A DNA stretch of 64,000 nucleotides from Avena insularis (lineage: Eukaryota > Streptophyta > Magnoliopsida > Poales > Poaceae): the NCBI GenBank assembly GCA_023614405.1, contig CM042689.1, positions 276,465,533 to 276,529,532 on the forward strand, given 5' to 3'. Both the position numbers and the translations under genes were made by a program. The notes under the pieces were generated by a model. The model was not told the origin of the DNA and searched no databases. It worked only from the letters and a program-made list of their open reading frames with translations. How positions within the stretch are numbered: the stretch's first letter is position 1; each line of letters starts with the position of its first letter. Positions 34,361-46,269 of the stretch are shown here, one piece after another.

Positions 34361-35778
34361 CATTGCAAAGAGAATTTGAGAATTTTGTTTTTGGCAATTT
34401 TGTTCCAAAGGGTATGTAAATGGATGACACTTCTTTAGGTGGAATAATATCTTGAATGTCCATGGGTGTCTCCTCTATCTCCTCCTTCCTTTGTAGAATC
34501 TGCAAATCAAATTCTTACGAAATTAGAGTCCAACGAATCATCCTTGGCTTAACATCAGTCCTTTCTAGGATTTCCTTTAGGCCAATATGATCGTTATGTA
34601 CCCTCACTTTTGAGTCATTAATATAAGATATAAATTTATCATAGAAGGAAACTACAACGAAAAATTCTTTCTCTACCATGGGATAATTCTTTTGGACCCT
34701 GTTTAGGATGCAGCTAGCATGATGAATGATATTAATATCATCACCATCATACTGGCAAAGAATTGCTCCCACGGCTTCATGACTAGCTTCATAGTATAGT
34801 TCAAAGGGTTTCATCCAATTAGGTGGTTTAATAATGGGGGCTTTAATGAGAGATTGTTTTAATATGTTGAAAGTGTTTAAACATCCTTCATCAAAATTAA
34901 AGACAATCCCTTTCTAAAGAAGATTAGTTAAGGGTCTAGCAATTTTTGAAAAGTTATTAATGAACCTTCTACAAAATCCAGCATGGCCTAGAAAACTCCT
35001 TATACCTTTCACATCCGGAGGAGGAGGAAGTCTTTCTATAGCTTCTATCTTTGCTTTGTCAACTTCTATACCCTTACCTGAGATTTTTTTGACCAAGTAC
35101 TATACCTTCTTGAACCATAAAGTAATATTTCTCCCAGTTTAATACTAGGTTAGTATCTTCACATCTCTGCAAAACTTTATGAAGATTATGGAAACAATGA
35201 TTAAAGGAAGTTCCATAAACAGAAAAATCATCCATGAAGACTCCCATGATACATTCAACATAATCGGCAAATATAGCAGTTATGCATCTTCGAAAAGTAG
35301 CAGGGGCATTGCAGAGACCAAAAGGCATACAACGATAAGCATAAATACCATAGGTGCATATGAAGGTAGTTTTAAGTTGGTCATCAGGATGAACATCAAT
35401 TTGAGAAAAGCCAGAATAGCCATCTAAGTAGCAAAAATAAGAATCCATAGCTAGCCTCTCTAGAGTTTAATCTATAAATAGAAGTGGATAATAATCTTTC
35501 CTGGTTTCTTTATTAAGTTTTCTATAGTCAATGCACATACTGTGTCCAACAACAGTCCTTGTGGGCAGCATATCATTATGTTCATTTTCAACAATAGTGA
35601 ATCCACCTTTCTTAGGAACACAATGAACAGGACTTACCCATTCACTCTCTTCTACATGAAAGATGATCCCTACATCTAATAAGCGTATTATCTCTTTTAT
35701 TACCTCCTCTTTCATGTGAGGTTTGAGACGTCGCTGAAAATCTGTGACCGGTTGGGCACCTTCCTCCATGAATATCCT
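34263..35778 (-). pseudogene. RT-RNase H pseudogene of E4 (Athila type)
   Basis: The frame begins within the codon cut by S (FMEEGAQPVTDFQRRLKPHM) and shows WVSPVHCVPKKGGFTIV, CIDYRKLNKETRKDYYPL, LDGYSGFSQIDVHPDD, MPFGLCNAPATFRRC and the catalytic VFMDDFSVYG. A shift at a seven-base T run (35086-35092) leads to GIEVDKAKIEAIERLPPPPD and the RNase H part, where the first catalytic Asp appears as Glu (YYEAS). Stops at 35467, 34914 and 34515 (each the plus-strand start of the codon) fit Gln codons changed by C to T. The frame then continues to 34263 without recognisable integrase. Confidence 0.85.
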
Positions 35779-36585
35779 TGATACGTCGGAAACATATCTA
35801 TAGTTTTTGATGCTCCATACTTGTTTACATCTATTTTACTTTGCTTTGTCCACAATTTGAGGTGTTTTTATATGTTTTCTATTACTAACCTATTAACAAG
35901 TTGCCACAGTGCCAGTTGCCTGTTTTCTTCTGTTTTTGGTTCCAGAAAGGCAGAAAATCAATATTCTTGGAATTGGACGGGACAAAAGCCAAAGTCAATA
36001 TTTTACCGTGGGGAACACGAATCCAGAGTATGAGACGGAGGAGACCCACCAGGGGGACACACCCCCTAGCCGCGTAGGTGGGCCCACCCCGTGCCGGGGG
36101 GTGCAACCGCCCTGGTGCCCCCCTGCCTCGCCTCTTCGCCTATAAGAAGCCCCCGATGCAGAAACCCTAGGTGCCCGATCAAAATTCCACGAAATCGTCT
36201 ATAGCCGCCGCCACCATCGGCCCTAGATCGGGGGGATCTGAAGCTCTTCCCGGCACCCTGCCGGAGGGGAGATCATCCTGGAGGCCTTCTTCTTCATCAT
36301 GCCAACCCCGGTATGAAGAGTGAGTAGTTCCACCTTGGACTATGGGTCCATGTAGTAGCTAGATGGTTGTATCTCCTCCTTGTGCTTTCATGTCTAGATC
36401 TTGTGGGCTCCGTTCATGATCAAGATCTAATCTATTTGTAATCATGCATGTTGTGTTTCCGGGAATCCGATGGATATTAATATTACTATGTCAGATTTAT
36501 TAATGGTTTTGTCTATTTGATTCTATCATGTCTGTGTTGTTTGTGATCTTGCACGCTCTCCGTTGTTAGTAGCTATCTTGGCCAA
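35779..36585 (+). repeat. 5' LTR of S, truncated
   Basis: It begins TGATACGTCGGAAACATATC and aligns with 39641-40444. A TATAAG box lies at 36141. The natural end is missing, replaced by the patchwork described at 36586. Confidence 0.85.
36141..36146 (+). promoter_or_regulatory. TATA box of the S LTR
   Basis: TATAAG in TCGCCTATAAGAAGCCC is duplicated at 39999-40004 in the 3' LTR. Confidence 0.55.
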
Positions 36586-36730
36586 AGATGACCCACAAGT
36601 GTAGGGGATCGCAACAGTCTTCGTGGGTAGTATTACCCAATTTATTGATTCTAAATTATTATGAGAGAGGAAAGTATGGTTTTGTCTATTTACCGGTGAC
36701 CAAATTATTATGAGAGAGGAAAGTATGGTT
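36586..36730 (+). other. Patchwork junction built from copied pieces
   Basis: In order: about 66 bases equal to the start of the X LTR at 40446-40511; a 29-base unit (36653-36681); a 20-base spacer whose start continues a 16-base match to 36503-36518 of the S LTR; the same 29-base unit again (36702-36730). This is the pattern of templated filler at a repaired double-strand break. Confidence 0.8.
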
Positions 36731-39640
36731 GTAGATTTTTTTATGGTACTGAAACACCTCTCTATGTGCTGAAAGTTTTGAAGTTACTCTTCTTTTATCT
36801 TCCTATGCTTGTCACTTTGTTCTTTGTAAATTGTGTACAAGATTATGATGCATAGGAATAGTGTTAGACTTAAATGTGTTTTGAATTTGCTTCTTGATGC
36901 TCTCTTTTACTTCAATTCATATTTCTTATGTGAGCATCTTCTTAAACTATCAAGCCTAACTTAAAGGCGTTAAAGAAAAGTACTTGTTGGGAGATAAATC
37001 AAGAGTTTTGTTGAGTCTTGGAAGTTATTACTTATATAATGACCTCTCCTTATCCTTTTTGTTTGCTTTTTGTTCTTTTAATGACCTCTAATGAGAGGGA
37101 AGTAAGATTTGGGGAGTTGCTGTCCCGAAACAGATTTCTGTCCCCCACCATAAAAATTCGTGAGGAGTCTCTGTAAGTCGGATTGAGCTGACAATTTATG
37201 AATAAATCTCCCAGTATGTTAGATAACTTTCGTTAGTTCAACACTTTTTGATTTGAGCAACAGAAGATTTTCGAAAAAATCGGTTTCTATGTGTTGGTCT
37301 GTTTAGACAGATTTCTGCCAGTATTTGCGTTTGCTTCTTATTGATTCCTTTTTGGGTTCTTTTTGGGGAAATTGAGCTTTAAGTATTTGCTACTGTATCT
37401 TGTGTTTTTAGTGAATTTTTTTCTATTCTAAAGCTAAACCCAAAGGTCTATTATCTTTTGAATACACTAATGTTGCTAATGAAGATTGTATGAAGTTTTG
37501 TATGAAGGAAAAATTTCAGGTGTAGAGAGAGAATGATGTAATGAGATGAAGAATGGACAAAAGCTCAATCTTGGGAATGCCACCCTGGTGTCACCCCAAG
37601 AAATATCCAAGAGGTAGAAGCGTCAAATCTTGGAGATGCCCAAGGCATCCCCTTCTTCATCAATAAAAAGCTTAGGTCTTTCTAGACACTTCGTTTTTAT
37701 TGTTTCATGCACTGTTGCGTTGTTCTTGGAGCATCTTAGTTTTTTTTTGATTTGCTTAGTTTGTTTAGTTTGCTTGAATAAAGTAGTTTGGACCCCCGTT
37801 CTCGCTGTGTTGTTTCAAATAAGTCGATTGGTGTTGGAAAGGAGTAGAAAGTTCTTGCTTGAAAGTGCAAGAGGAGCTTGCATTGACTGTGACTTAGACT
37901 TTAGCATAACATGCTAGGTGTTGTTTTGACCTTATGCTTAGTGATTATTGCTGTATCATGACTTGTTCCAAACAATTGGAATTTCTTAGTGTGCCTTGAA
38001 AGAATCATGCGTTGTTTTAGCATACAAAAGCATAGTATTGTGGTATTCTCCTTTGATGCTTTGTTTGGGTTGACTTGGAACATGCTCACACCATGTATGA
38101 CTATGAACAAGTCACCATAGCCTCTATGATCATTTAGTCCTTGACTTGTAGTACCACCCTATGCTTTGATTAGTAATGTTTGTCGCTCTGCATGATTATG
38201 GCCATTATTGCTCTCTTAGTTGGTTGCTCCCAGTCTTTTGCTAGCCTCCACTTGTATGAGTTATCTCTACTCATGCTTCCAACTCCCAACAAACCAAGTT
38301 ATTCCAAAGTGTTCACTATAAACTCCTATGCATGGTGTGTTACACCATTCCAAGTATATTCTTGTTTTCAGCTATCTTCCAATTAAAAAGTATTTTGTTA
38401 TGTGAAAACTTAGTGATTAAAGCACTCACAAACTTGATGGCACACTTCATATTCCTTGCCCCTAATAAACTTGAACCATTGTGTCATCTATGTTGTATAT
38501 GCTTGGACTTATACGTCGGAATTAGCAGAACCATGATGTCATGGGGAACGTTTTCAACATTGCACTTATACTTTGTACACAGTTAATATCATGCTCTTTT
38601 GTCTATGGATGTCGCTGGTGTGAAATAAAGAGGGAGCTTGTAAGTCCATGGAGCTATGTATTTTGTGTTAGAGAAATGCCTGGGCCGCTAGCCTAAGTCA
38701 TGCCTAATCATGGTGGAAACTTGCAGCATCACCATAATGAGTAATCTGTGAAGCATCCTCAATAAAAATCTATGCAAATAGTAAATAAAAATATCGCTGA
38801 GATTCTCATTGTCTACTTGCCTTGTCATTTTGTTTATTGGATAGCTCCTGTACCATGTGCAAGGGGTACCCCGTTGGCGGTTTTCTATGATACACATGTA
38901 CTTACTATGACAAGAACTTACATGTGACCAAAGTTGAGTAGAATGCGGTGCAGCCCTCGTATTCAAGGGACATGAGATTGCCAACTTATACTTTGTCAAG
39001 CATATACTCCATATTTTTTCACTTTACCCTTAATCACTTCAAGATGCTTATGATAGGGGCAATGAGGGCTGAAAGCTAACAAGTACCATAATTTTTGGAA
39101 GCTCTTTTGAAACTTGAAATCCCTGCTTCCCTTTATGAAGGGCTTTTCTTCCACTATTATATTCAGTCTTCACCTTCTATCATTTAGGCACCAGTTAAGA
39201 GAGCATAGTTGTCATTCTTAGTTCTATGTGCAATGTCCCAAAACTTATAGAATGATGCATATTGTTGATATTGCTTGTTCTTGTGCTATTTGTATCTAGT
39301 CACTCTTATGAACTTTGAAGGTGTCCTATGCATCTATTGCTACTCCATGAGGGACAAGCTGAATGCCACTATGCTATGTTTTCTGTATGTGAAACAAACA
39401 AACGTTTTTTAATGCATGTTATTCATGATCTTTGTTTGTAGCCTTTGATGTTGCATGCATAGTTACTTTGTCTTATTGATAGAACTCCATCTTTCATGCA
39501 CATGTTTAGAGTTCTTTGATCCAGCCTTTCAATGCTTGCAAATGGTTTGATCTTGGTTTTGATGTTGCATGTCACCTCAAAAATTATTCTTTTATCACTT
39601 ACCTACTCGAGGACGAGCATGAGTTAATCTTGGGGATGCT
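36731..39640 (+). other. Internal region of S
   Basis: These 2.9 kb have no gene. About 36970-37690 matches X reversed (55680-56400), and about 38160-39100 matches the common 3' region. The tract before the 3' LTR (CTTGGGGATGCT) is a weakened polypurine tract. Confidence 0.7.
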
Positions 39641-40444
39641 TGATACGCCGGAAACGTATCTATAATTTTTGATGCTCCATGCTTGTTTACTATCTACTTT
39701 GCTTTGTCCACACTTTGAGGTGTTTTTATATGTTTTATGGTACTAACCTATTAACAAGTTGCCACAGTGCCAGTTGCCTGTTTTCTTTTATTTTTGGATC
39801 CAGAAAGGCAAAAAATCAATATTCTCGGAATTGGATGGGACAAAAGCCAAAGTCAATATTTTACCGTGGGGAACACGAAGCCGGAGTACGAGACGGAGGA
39901 GACCCACCAGGGGGCCACACCCCTGGCCGCGCGGGTGGGCCCACCCCGCGCCTGGGGGGTTCAGCCACCCTGGTGGCCCCCTGCCTCGCCTCTTCGCCTA
40001 TAAGAAGCCCCCGATGCAGAAATCCTAGGTGCCCGATCAAAATTCCACGAAACCGTCTGTAGCCGCCGCCACTATCGTCCCTAGATCAGGGGGATCTAAA
40101 GCTCTTCCCGGCACCCTGCCGGAGGGGAGATCATCCTAGAGGCCTTCTTCTTCATCATGCCTGCCTCCGGTATGAAGCGTGAGTAGTTACACCTTGGACT
40201 ACAGGTCCATGTAGTAGCTAGATGGTTGTATCCCCTCCTTGTGCTTTCATGTCTAGATCTTGTGAGCTCCATTCATGATCAAGATCTAATCTATTTGTAA
40301 TCATGCATGTTGTGTTTGCGGGAATCCGATGGATATTGAGATTAATATGTCAGATTGATTAATGGTTTTGTATATTTGATTCTATCATGTCTGTGTTGTT
40401 TGTGATCTTGCATGCTCTCCGTTGTTAGTAGCTATCTTGTCCAA
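39641..40444 (+). repeat. 3' LTR of S, left part
   Basis: It begins TGATACGCCGGAAACGTATC and stops at the boundary with X. Confidence 0.85.
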
Positions 40445-41770
40445 CGATGACCCACAAGTGTAGGGGATCGCAACAGTCTTCGTGGGTAGTATTACCCAAT
40501 TTATTGATTCGACACAAGGGGATCCAAAGAATACTTGCAAGCCTTAACAACTGAGTTTTCAGTTCAGCTGCACCTGGAAATAGTCCTTGCTCATAGAAGT
40601 TTATCGGTAGCAACAGTTTGTAGTAGCAACAACAAAGCAACAGCAACAACAACAACAACAACAGTGAAATAGTTGCAATATTAACAGTAACGGTAACAGT
40701 AGGATTCGAGTGCGGTAGGCATAGGGATGGATGGTCGGGTGTTGCATGGACGAGTTTAAACATGTAACTTCAAGACCTAGGGCATTGTAGATAAATAATA
40801 ATAAGCATCCAAGTACTAAACAATCCTAGGCATGTTCTCCAAATATAGTCATAGGTGCTCATAATGAGAACTTGCACAACATCTTCTGTCAAGCGAGCCC
40901 GTGGCAGCGGGGCCTCTAGGGAACTATTGGCAATTAAGGTGCTCCTTTTAATAGAGCATCAGAGCAAAGCATTAACACTCCGTGAATACATGTGATCCTC
41001 ACACCATATCCATCCCCTCCGGTTGTCCCAATTATTGTCACTTTGGGGCCTTTGGATCCGGACAATGATATGTGTACACAACTTGCAAACAAGAGCACAA
41101 ACAATACTATCATAATGATTCAATAATATGTTCAGATCTGATATCATGGCACTCGGGCCCTAATGACAAGCATTAAGCACAACAAGTTGCAACAAAGTCA
41201 AATAGCACTAATAGAGATACTAGGCACTATGCCCTAACAGATCTTATTCGATTACATGATAGAACTCATCCAATCCCTACCATCCCCAAGCCTACAACGG
41301 GGGATTACTCACTCATGGATGAGGGAAACATCGGTGGTTGATGGAGATGCATTGGTGATGACGATGGTGATGATCCTCTCCAAATTCCCCGTCCCGGCAG
41401 GGTGCCAGAACGGAATTTCTGGATCCAAATCTTGGTTTCTGGTGGCGGCGGTGGAGCGGAACTCTTTTTGGAAAACTATCAAACCCCTTGAGTTTATAGG
41501 TCAGAAGGCAACTTATAGGCACGGAGGGAGGCCGAGGAGCTGCCTGGGGTGGGCAGACCTCCCCCAGGCGCGGGGTCAGTGGGCCCGCGCCTGGGGTGGG
41601 TCTGGGACCACCAGCCCTCCCTTCTGTCTCCCCTTCTGGCTCCGTGGATGTTCTAGTGAGAAATAGTTTTTGGCATATTTTCCGGGATTTTTCCTGATAG
41701 TTCATTTTCTGCACAAAAACAAGACACCAAGGTAATTCTGCTGAAAACAGCGTTAGTCCGTGTTAGTTCT
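40445..41770 (-). repeat. 3' LTR of X, main part
   Basis: It aligns with the E5 and E3 LTRs in reverse. The first base is C where T is expected. A CAA-rich run lies at 40625-40665. A reversed TATAAG box is at 41512-41517. C interrupts at 41770; the final 65 bases are at 53552-53616. Confidence 0.88.
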
Positions 41771-44487
41771 TGTCACATCCCAAATTTTAGATTTGGTACT
41801 GCATATCATTCATGGCATTGCATCATGATCATCCTTGCAAAATTTTGGTTTGAAAAGGTTTTGACAAAGCAAACCACTTGCATTTGCATTTTGACACCTA
41901 CACTTGAACGCTTGGTTTTGCCATGCCTTTGACAAAACTTACATATTTTGGGTGTATGGATGGCTCAGGTGCATAGAGGGTTCCACCACGAACCCGTAGC
42001 ACTTTGATTCACCCAATTCGGAGCCCCGTAGCGAAAGTTATGCAAATCTGAATTTTGTATAAAAATCTGGGAAGTTCCTGTCAAATTTCAGTTAAGGAAA
42101 TTCGTCTGGGAAAAAGAAAAAGAAAAGAACAAAAAAAAAGAGGCAGCGTGAGCAGCTACCGTCGCCCATGCCCGGCGGCTGACGCAGCCGCCAAATTGAC
42201 AGCAAAGATCCTCAAGAATAAAGCTGGCCACAAGAAACTATCCGTCGCCGGCCACCTGCAAGGCGCCACGCCGCCACGCCACGGGAAGCTCCGCCACCAC
42301 GCCTCGACCAGACGCCGCCTCAGCCACGGACTTGCCAGAGCCTCCGCCCCCGACGCCACCCGACGCCGCCGGTGAGCCCGCCCCTCGCATGCCTCCCCGG
42401 CCACTTGATTTCGATCGGACGACCCATTATGACCCTTGAAAAGTCAGCCCAGGGCGCTGACCCAGTCAGCGCCACGTAGTCAAAGTTTGACCCAGTCAGC
42501 GCTGACCCAGTCAAAGTTTGACTGCGAGTTTTTAAATTGATTTAAACGGCAGAAATTGGCTAAAACTTGTAAAATCCATATCTTTAGATCTACTGGGCAA
42601 AAAATTGCAAATAAAATATGTATAGATTCAGTGACTCACGTAGAATCTTTCTGTACATTTGTTTTACACTTTTACAGCAAGGTTTTGTCCTGATTAATTA
42701 AATGAGTTAATGCTCTTTTTGGAGTAATTAATTCATAGAATAAGTTCTGTAACTCCAAAAATTGCAAATGAGATGTCCCTGGAATCAGTAGGACAAGGGG
42801 CGTCTTACAGTGAATTAAAAAGTTAGGTTTACAGTAGTAACTTTTGCAGAATATATTTAAATGCTTACTGCAGTATTTTAATTACTCAGGGAGTTATATA
42901 AATCCTTTTTGAGAAATTCCAATTGGTACTGTTTCTATTTAGAGTTGCCTACACATTAGAATGTTTCCAAGATTTTACAAAGAGTATGTTAGCAGTGGTG
43001 ATTTATTTAGTTTCTAGCTCTATTATTGAGCATTATAAATTGCATGCTTGCTTTCTTTGCGCTAAAAATAATTTCCATGCATGCATACAGTAGCTATACT
43101 GAATAAGATTATGTGATGCTGCTGTAGCATCAATCCACTTGTCATGCATGCATCTTGCATCATCCTTGTTTGCATATGATTGTGGATGGTTTGTTTATGA
43201 ATGCAATTGTATCGTTTAGATTGTGATGAGTGCAACGCTTGCTCGTGTGTGGATTGTTCTTCCGACCGCTACAACCAAGGCAAGTAGATGCTAATTTGTT
43301 CATGATGTTATCCTATTATTTTCAATGCATTGTCATATATTTTGTAGATGCATGTGTAGGATAATACTATCGCTATGTTATGACCTATTATGTGGTAGGA
43401 TTTTCCCTGTAGATGAACCACTGTTGGTAGATGTGCTTAGCCATGCTATGATGAACGAGGGCTGGGTTACATCACTATAAGTTGTTTCTAAAAGTGTTGG
43501 TTTGTGAAAACTAAAACGACTTAATCAATGAATCTCCTCGGTGTGATGGTATTGATAATTTTTGGTGGTACCATTGCGGAAAGGCACCCAGGTATCAAGA
43601 GAAAATGATTGGCTTCTTTATTCTGTAGCTTACGTGTACAACCATGTGCCAATAATGAAATGGGCGGTTGGTTGGACTCAGTAGGTTGTGGTAACTCGAA
43701 CCCGCGTATCTAGAGATGTAGAATTTTGGTAGGTTGGACCGGTGCGTGTCGGGATTAGGGAGCTACTTCCTGAACGGTCTCTTCTTGGACTTCTCCCTAT
43801 CATCACCCAAAATGAGAGTGATGGTACAAGCTGGGCTGGCCAAGTCACATGGGTAAAGTGTACTAACCCCTGCAGGGTGTATAATCTAATCGATTAGCCG
43901 TGTCCCCGGTTAAGGACGACTGAGTTGCTTGATATTGATTCCATGACATGTTTCTCGCTCATTCTAATTTCATAATTGTTTTAATGATGTTGGGTTAACT
44001 TAATTGGGATCTTTCAAAGAAAAATCAAAAACTGTTTATGAAAGTAGGACAAAGGTATTTGCAAATGCAAGCTAGCCACAGCTCCACTTGCCAAATATGC
44101 ATGTAGATGTTAGCACTATTGTCTCCTTTAATATCTCTACTTGCCATACATTCCATGTATTGACCCTTCGGGGCTGCTACGTTTCATGTTGCAGGATATT
44201 CCGATTCTGAGTAATCGATTTAGGCCACGGTACTCCACTTGGCACTTGTTCACTTGTGGGCAATTTGAAGAATGGAGGATTTACTATATTTATGTTGCTA
44301 CTTGAATAACATTGAGCTAGCCTTGAGTTAAGCTTTATTGTAATAATGGTACTCTGGATCTTCATTATTTATGATACACGGATATTTTTCTATGTTATTC
44401 ATCTTATTCTATTGTGGGCCAATGAACCGATCCAGGGATTGGCATGTCACATAGAAGCTACGGTCTTTTCAGAACCGTGGTGTTACA
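41771..44487 (+). repeat. 5' LTR of C
   Basis: It runs TGTCACATCC...GGTGTTACA, 2717 bases. It aligns with the 3' LTR except for a replaced block near 42130-42290 and an extra W-box palindrome at 42479-42522. Confidence 0.95.
42453..42522. promoter_or_regulatory. Hairpin and duplicated W-box palindromes in the C LTR
   Basis: GGCGCTGAC and GTCAGCGCC form a perfect 9-base stem with a 3-base loop (42453-42473). GTCAAAGTTTGAC, a palindrome holding TTGAC cores of WRKY W-boxes, occurs twice here (42479-42491, 42510-42522) but once in the 3' LTR (51560-51572). Regulatory use is inferred only. Confidence 0.5.
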
Positions 44488-44490
44488 AGA

Positions 44491-44503
44491 TGGTATCAGA
44501 GCC
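44491..44503 (+). other. Primer-binding site of C (tRNA-iMet)
   Basis: TGGTATCAGAGCC is complementary to the 3' end of plant initiator tRNA-Met, three bases after the 5' LTR. Confidence 0.92.
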
Positions 44504-44655
44504 CGTGTGTCGACTGTAGGATCGTGACCTAGGTTTGGATTAGGAAGCCATAGAATTATTAAGACTTATATTAACTCTGTCTTTAATCTTATGCCTTTCA
44601 CCCTCGTAAATTCTTACCATATGCTATTCTCACACTTTGCTCTTTTAATTGATAG

Positions 44656-45651
44656 ATGGGAGAAGTCAGGACTGAGTATGCAACCATGGAGTCACTAAGG
44701 CCCTTTGCAAGACAGTTAGCACAGCTCTCGCAGTCATTGGGATTGCCACTGCCCATGTTCAAGGGAAGAAGGTTGTACACCTATGGATATGGCGAGGATG
44801 CATGGGAGATCACCACCTTCATCTTCAGGGGTGCCGCCTTGCCAAACCCTGTGCATCTGATCTACACCAAGACATACTGCAACTGAGGACTTGGAATAAA
44901 CTTGGCCATGCATGAAGCCCTGTCACGCTAGTGCCATCTTGTCTGACACCTGCTACCAGCAGACTCACCCTACCGTGACTATGGGAGACGTGATGAGGAT
45001 GGGAACATTGTGGTTACCCCGGGCGACAGGAACAACATGCCGCCCCGTCGGAGGCACATAGAGGACATGGAAAGGGAGAATGGAGCTCTAGCTGAGAAAG
45101 TGATGATGGTAAAGGAGATTGCAGATTTTGCCAGCAATGGTATGGTAGTCCAGGGACAGGAGATAGACACCTTGCATGAAGCTGTGGATGTTCTGAAGAA
45201 TGCCCTGATAGGCAGGGATGCAACCATAGCTCAGCTTAATGGAACTGTGCAGGAAAACAATCAGACCATACAACAGCTGCAAGGTACCGTCCAGGAAAGG
45301 GACCAGACTATAGAAGATATGGCAGCCCAGATTGCCGCTCTCCAAGCACAGATGAATCCACCCTCTGATGAGGACAATGGAGATGATGGCAACAATGATG
45401 ATGATGATAGTAGGAACGATGATGATGATGAGGACGAGAATGATGATGATGGAGACGATGATGGTGGAGGAGATGAAGCTGTTGCAGCTGCAGCAGAGAA
45501 TGAAGAAGAAGAGGAGGATCCAGAAGAGGTGGAGTTTGAGATTTCAAGTGATGACTCAGGAGAGGTGTATACTCCGCCACCATGGTTGGATCGTGGACAG
45601 AAGCGCCAACGCATGAGTGCATGGACCTACCGCAACCTCTTCAAGAAGTAG
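44656..45651 (+). pseudogene. Extra ORF before gag in C: coiled coil plus acidic tail
   Basis: One frame of 332 codons from ATG 44656 to TAG 45649-45651, with TGA 44884, TAG 44929 and TGA 44944 (each explainable by C to T). The N-terminal part includes SLRPFARQLAQLSQSLGLPL and YGEDAWEITTFIFRGAALPN. From about residue 135 a long coiled coil runs to about 235 (repeats of NQTIQQLQGTVQERDQTIED). Then follow about 60 residues that are mostly Asp/Glu/Asn, and a basic end (RGQKRQRMSAWTYRNLFKK). I recognise no named family. It lies between primer site and gag, where most chromoviruses have only a leader. It could be a captured host fragment or a lineage-specific retroelement protein. Confidence 0.65.
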
Positions 45652-46269
45652 ATAGAAGTCCACCAATTAGTCTTCGTTAGGTAAAAATAGTTAGGATTAG
45701 TCTCGATCGATGTAAAACTTAATTACTGTTAGTTTAAGAGTGTTTAGTTGCTTATTTGTGAACTCGAATATCCCAGGATTATTTGTGCGAATTTTATGGA
45801 AGAGTTATGGCAAGTTTGGTTAATATCTGCATTATTCCTATTGCAGTTTTCTACTGACACAACAGTACTGTACGAATTTTCATATTTTACTGGTATCTGG
45901 GAAAAATCTGAAAAAATAGGGTTGATTCGAAACTCTCTGTACTATATGCACAAAAATCAGCGAAAATTCCTGACGAGTTTAAGTCAGGTAGAAAAATTCG
46001 TGAACACTGCTGGACTGTTCTGGCAGATTCCTGTTTTTAATGCTTTGTTGATCTATTGTGTAGATAACTATTGCCAACTCTTCTAAAAAACTATTTCAGT
46101 AGGTATATACTGCTAGGATAACCCTGGGATGTTGCTGGATCATTGTTTGCTGATGTGTTGCTTGCTTGAGATTGTCTGTGATTGTTTTGTTGTTGTTTGG
46201 TCATAATGCATGGGTAGAATCATGTTTTAGTAATCGATTCTTTCTAAACTTACCTGTGCTGAACCGCAG
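45652..46269 (+). other. Leader between the extra ORF and gag of C
   Basis: These 618 AU-rich bases have only an incidental 112-codon frame at 45748-46086. They may hold packaging or translation signals; none is recognisable. Confidence 0.5.

Larger units (their letters stand above)
24567..35778 (-). mobile_element. E4: Athila-type element with RT and RNase H remnants, interrupted by E5 and S
   Basis: E4 occupies 24567-27360 and 33942-35778. The left end is its 3' LTR (24567-26008), reading TGATGAGTCC...GTCATCA on the minus strand, followed by a polypurine tract. E5 splits the internal region at the CACAA duplication, and S cuts the RT gene at 35778. The gag half and the 5' LTR lie beyond S. 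It inserted into the LINE; the left flank pentamer is GTCTA (24562-24566). Integrase is not found between RNase H and the 3' LTR, so E4 was probably defective or internally deleted. Confidence 0.8.
35779..40444 (+). mobile_element. S: non-coding LTR retrotransposon with truncated LTRs
   Basis: S starts TGATACGTCGG at 35779 inside the E4 RT gene. Its two LTRs (35779-36585 and 39641-40444) align over about 805 bases and both end at the same point, next to sequence of the X LTR. The internal region (36731-39640) has no coding capacity. It shares its middle part (about 36970-37690) with X and its 3' part with E1 and E5. X probably inserted into the 3' LTR of S, so the rest of that LTR should lie right of X. 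The 5' LTR loss is a separate event. Confidence 0.8.

Noticed and set aside
45261..45622. Ser- and His-rich minus-strand ORFs
   Set aside because: They are shadows of the Asp/Glu-rich repeats of the extra ORF in C.
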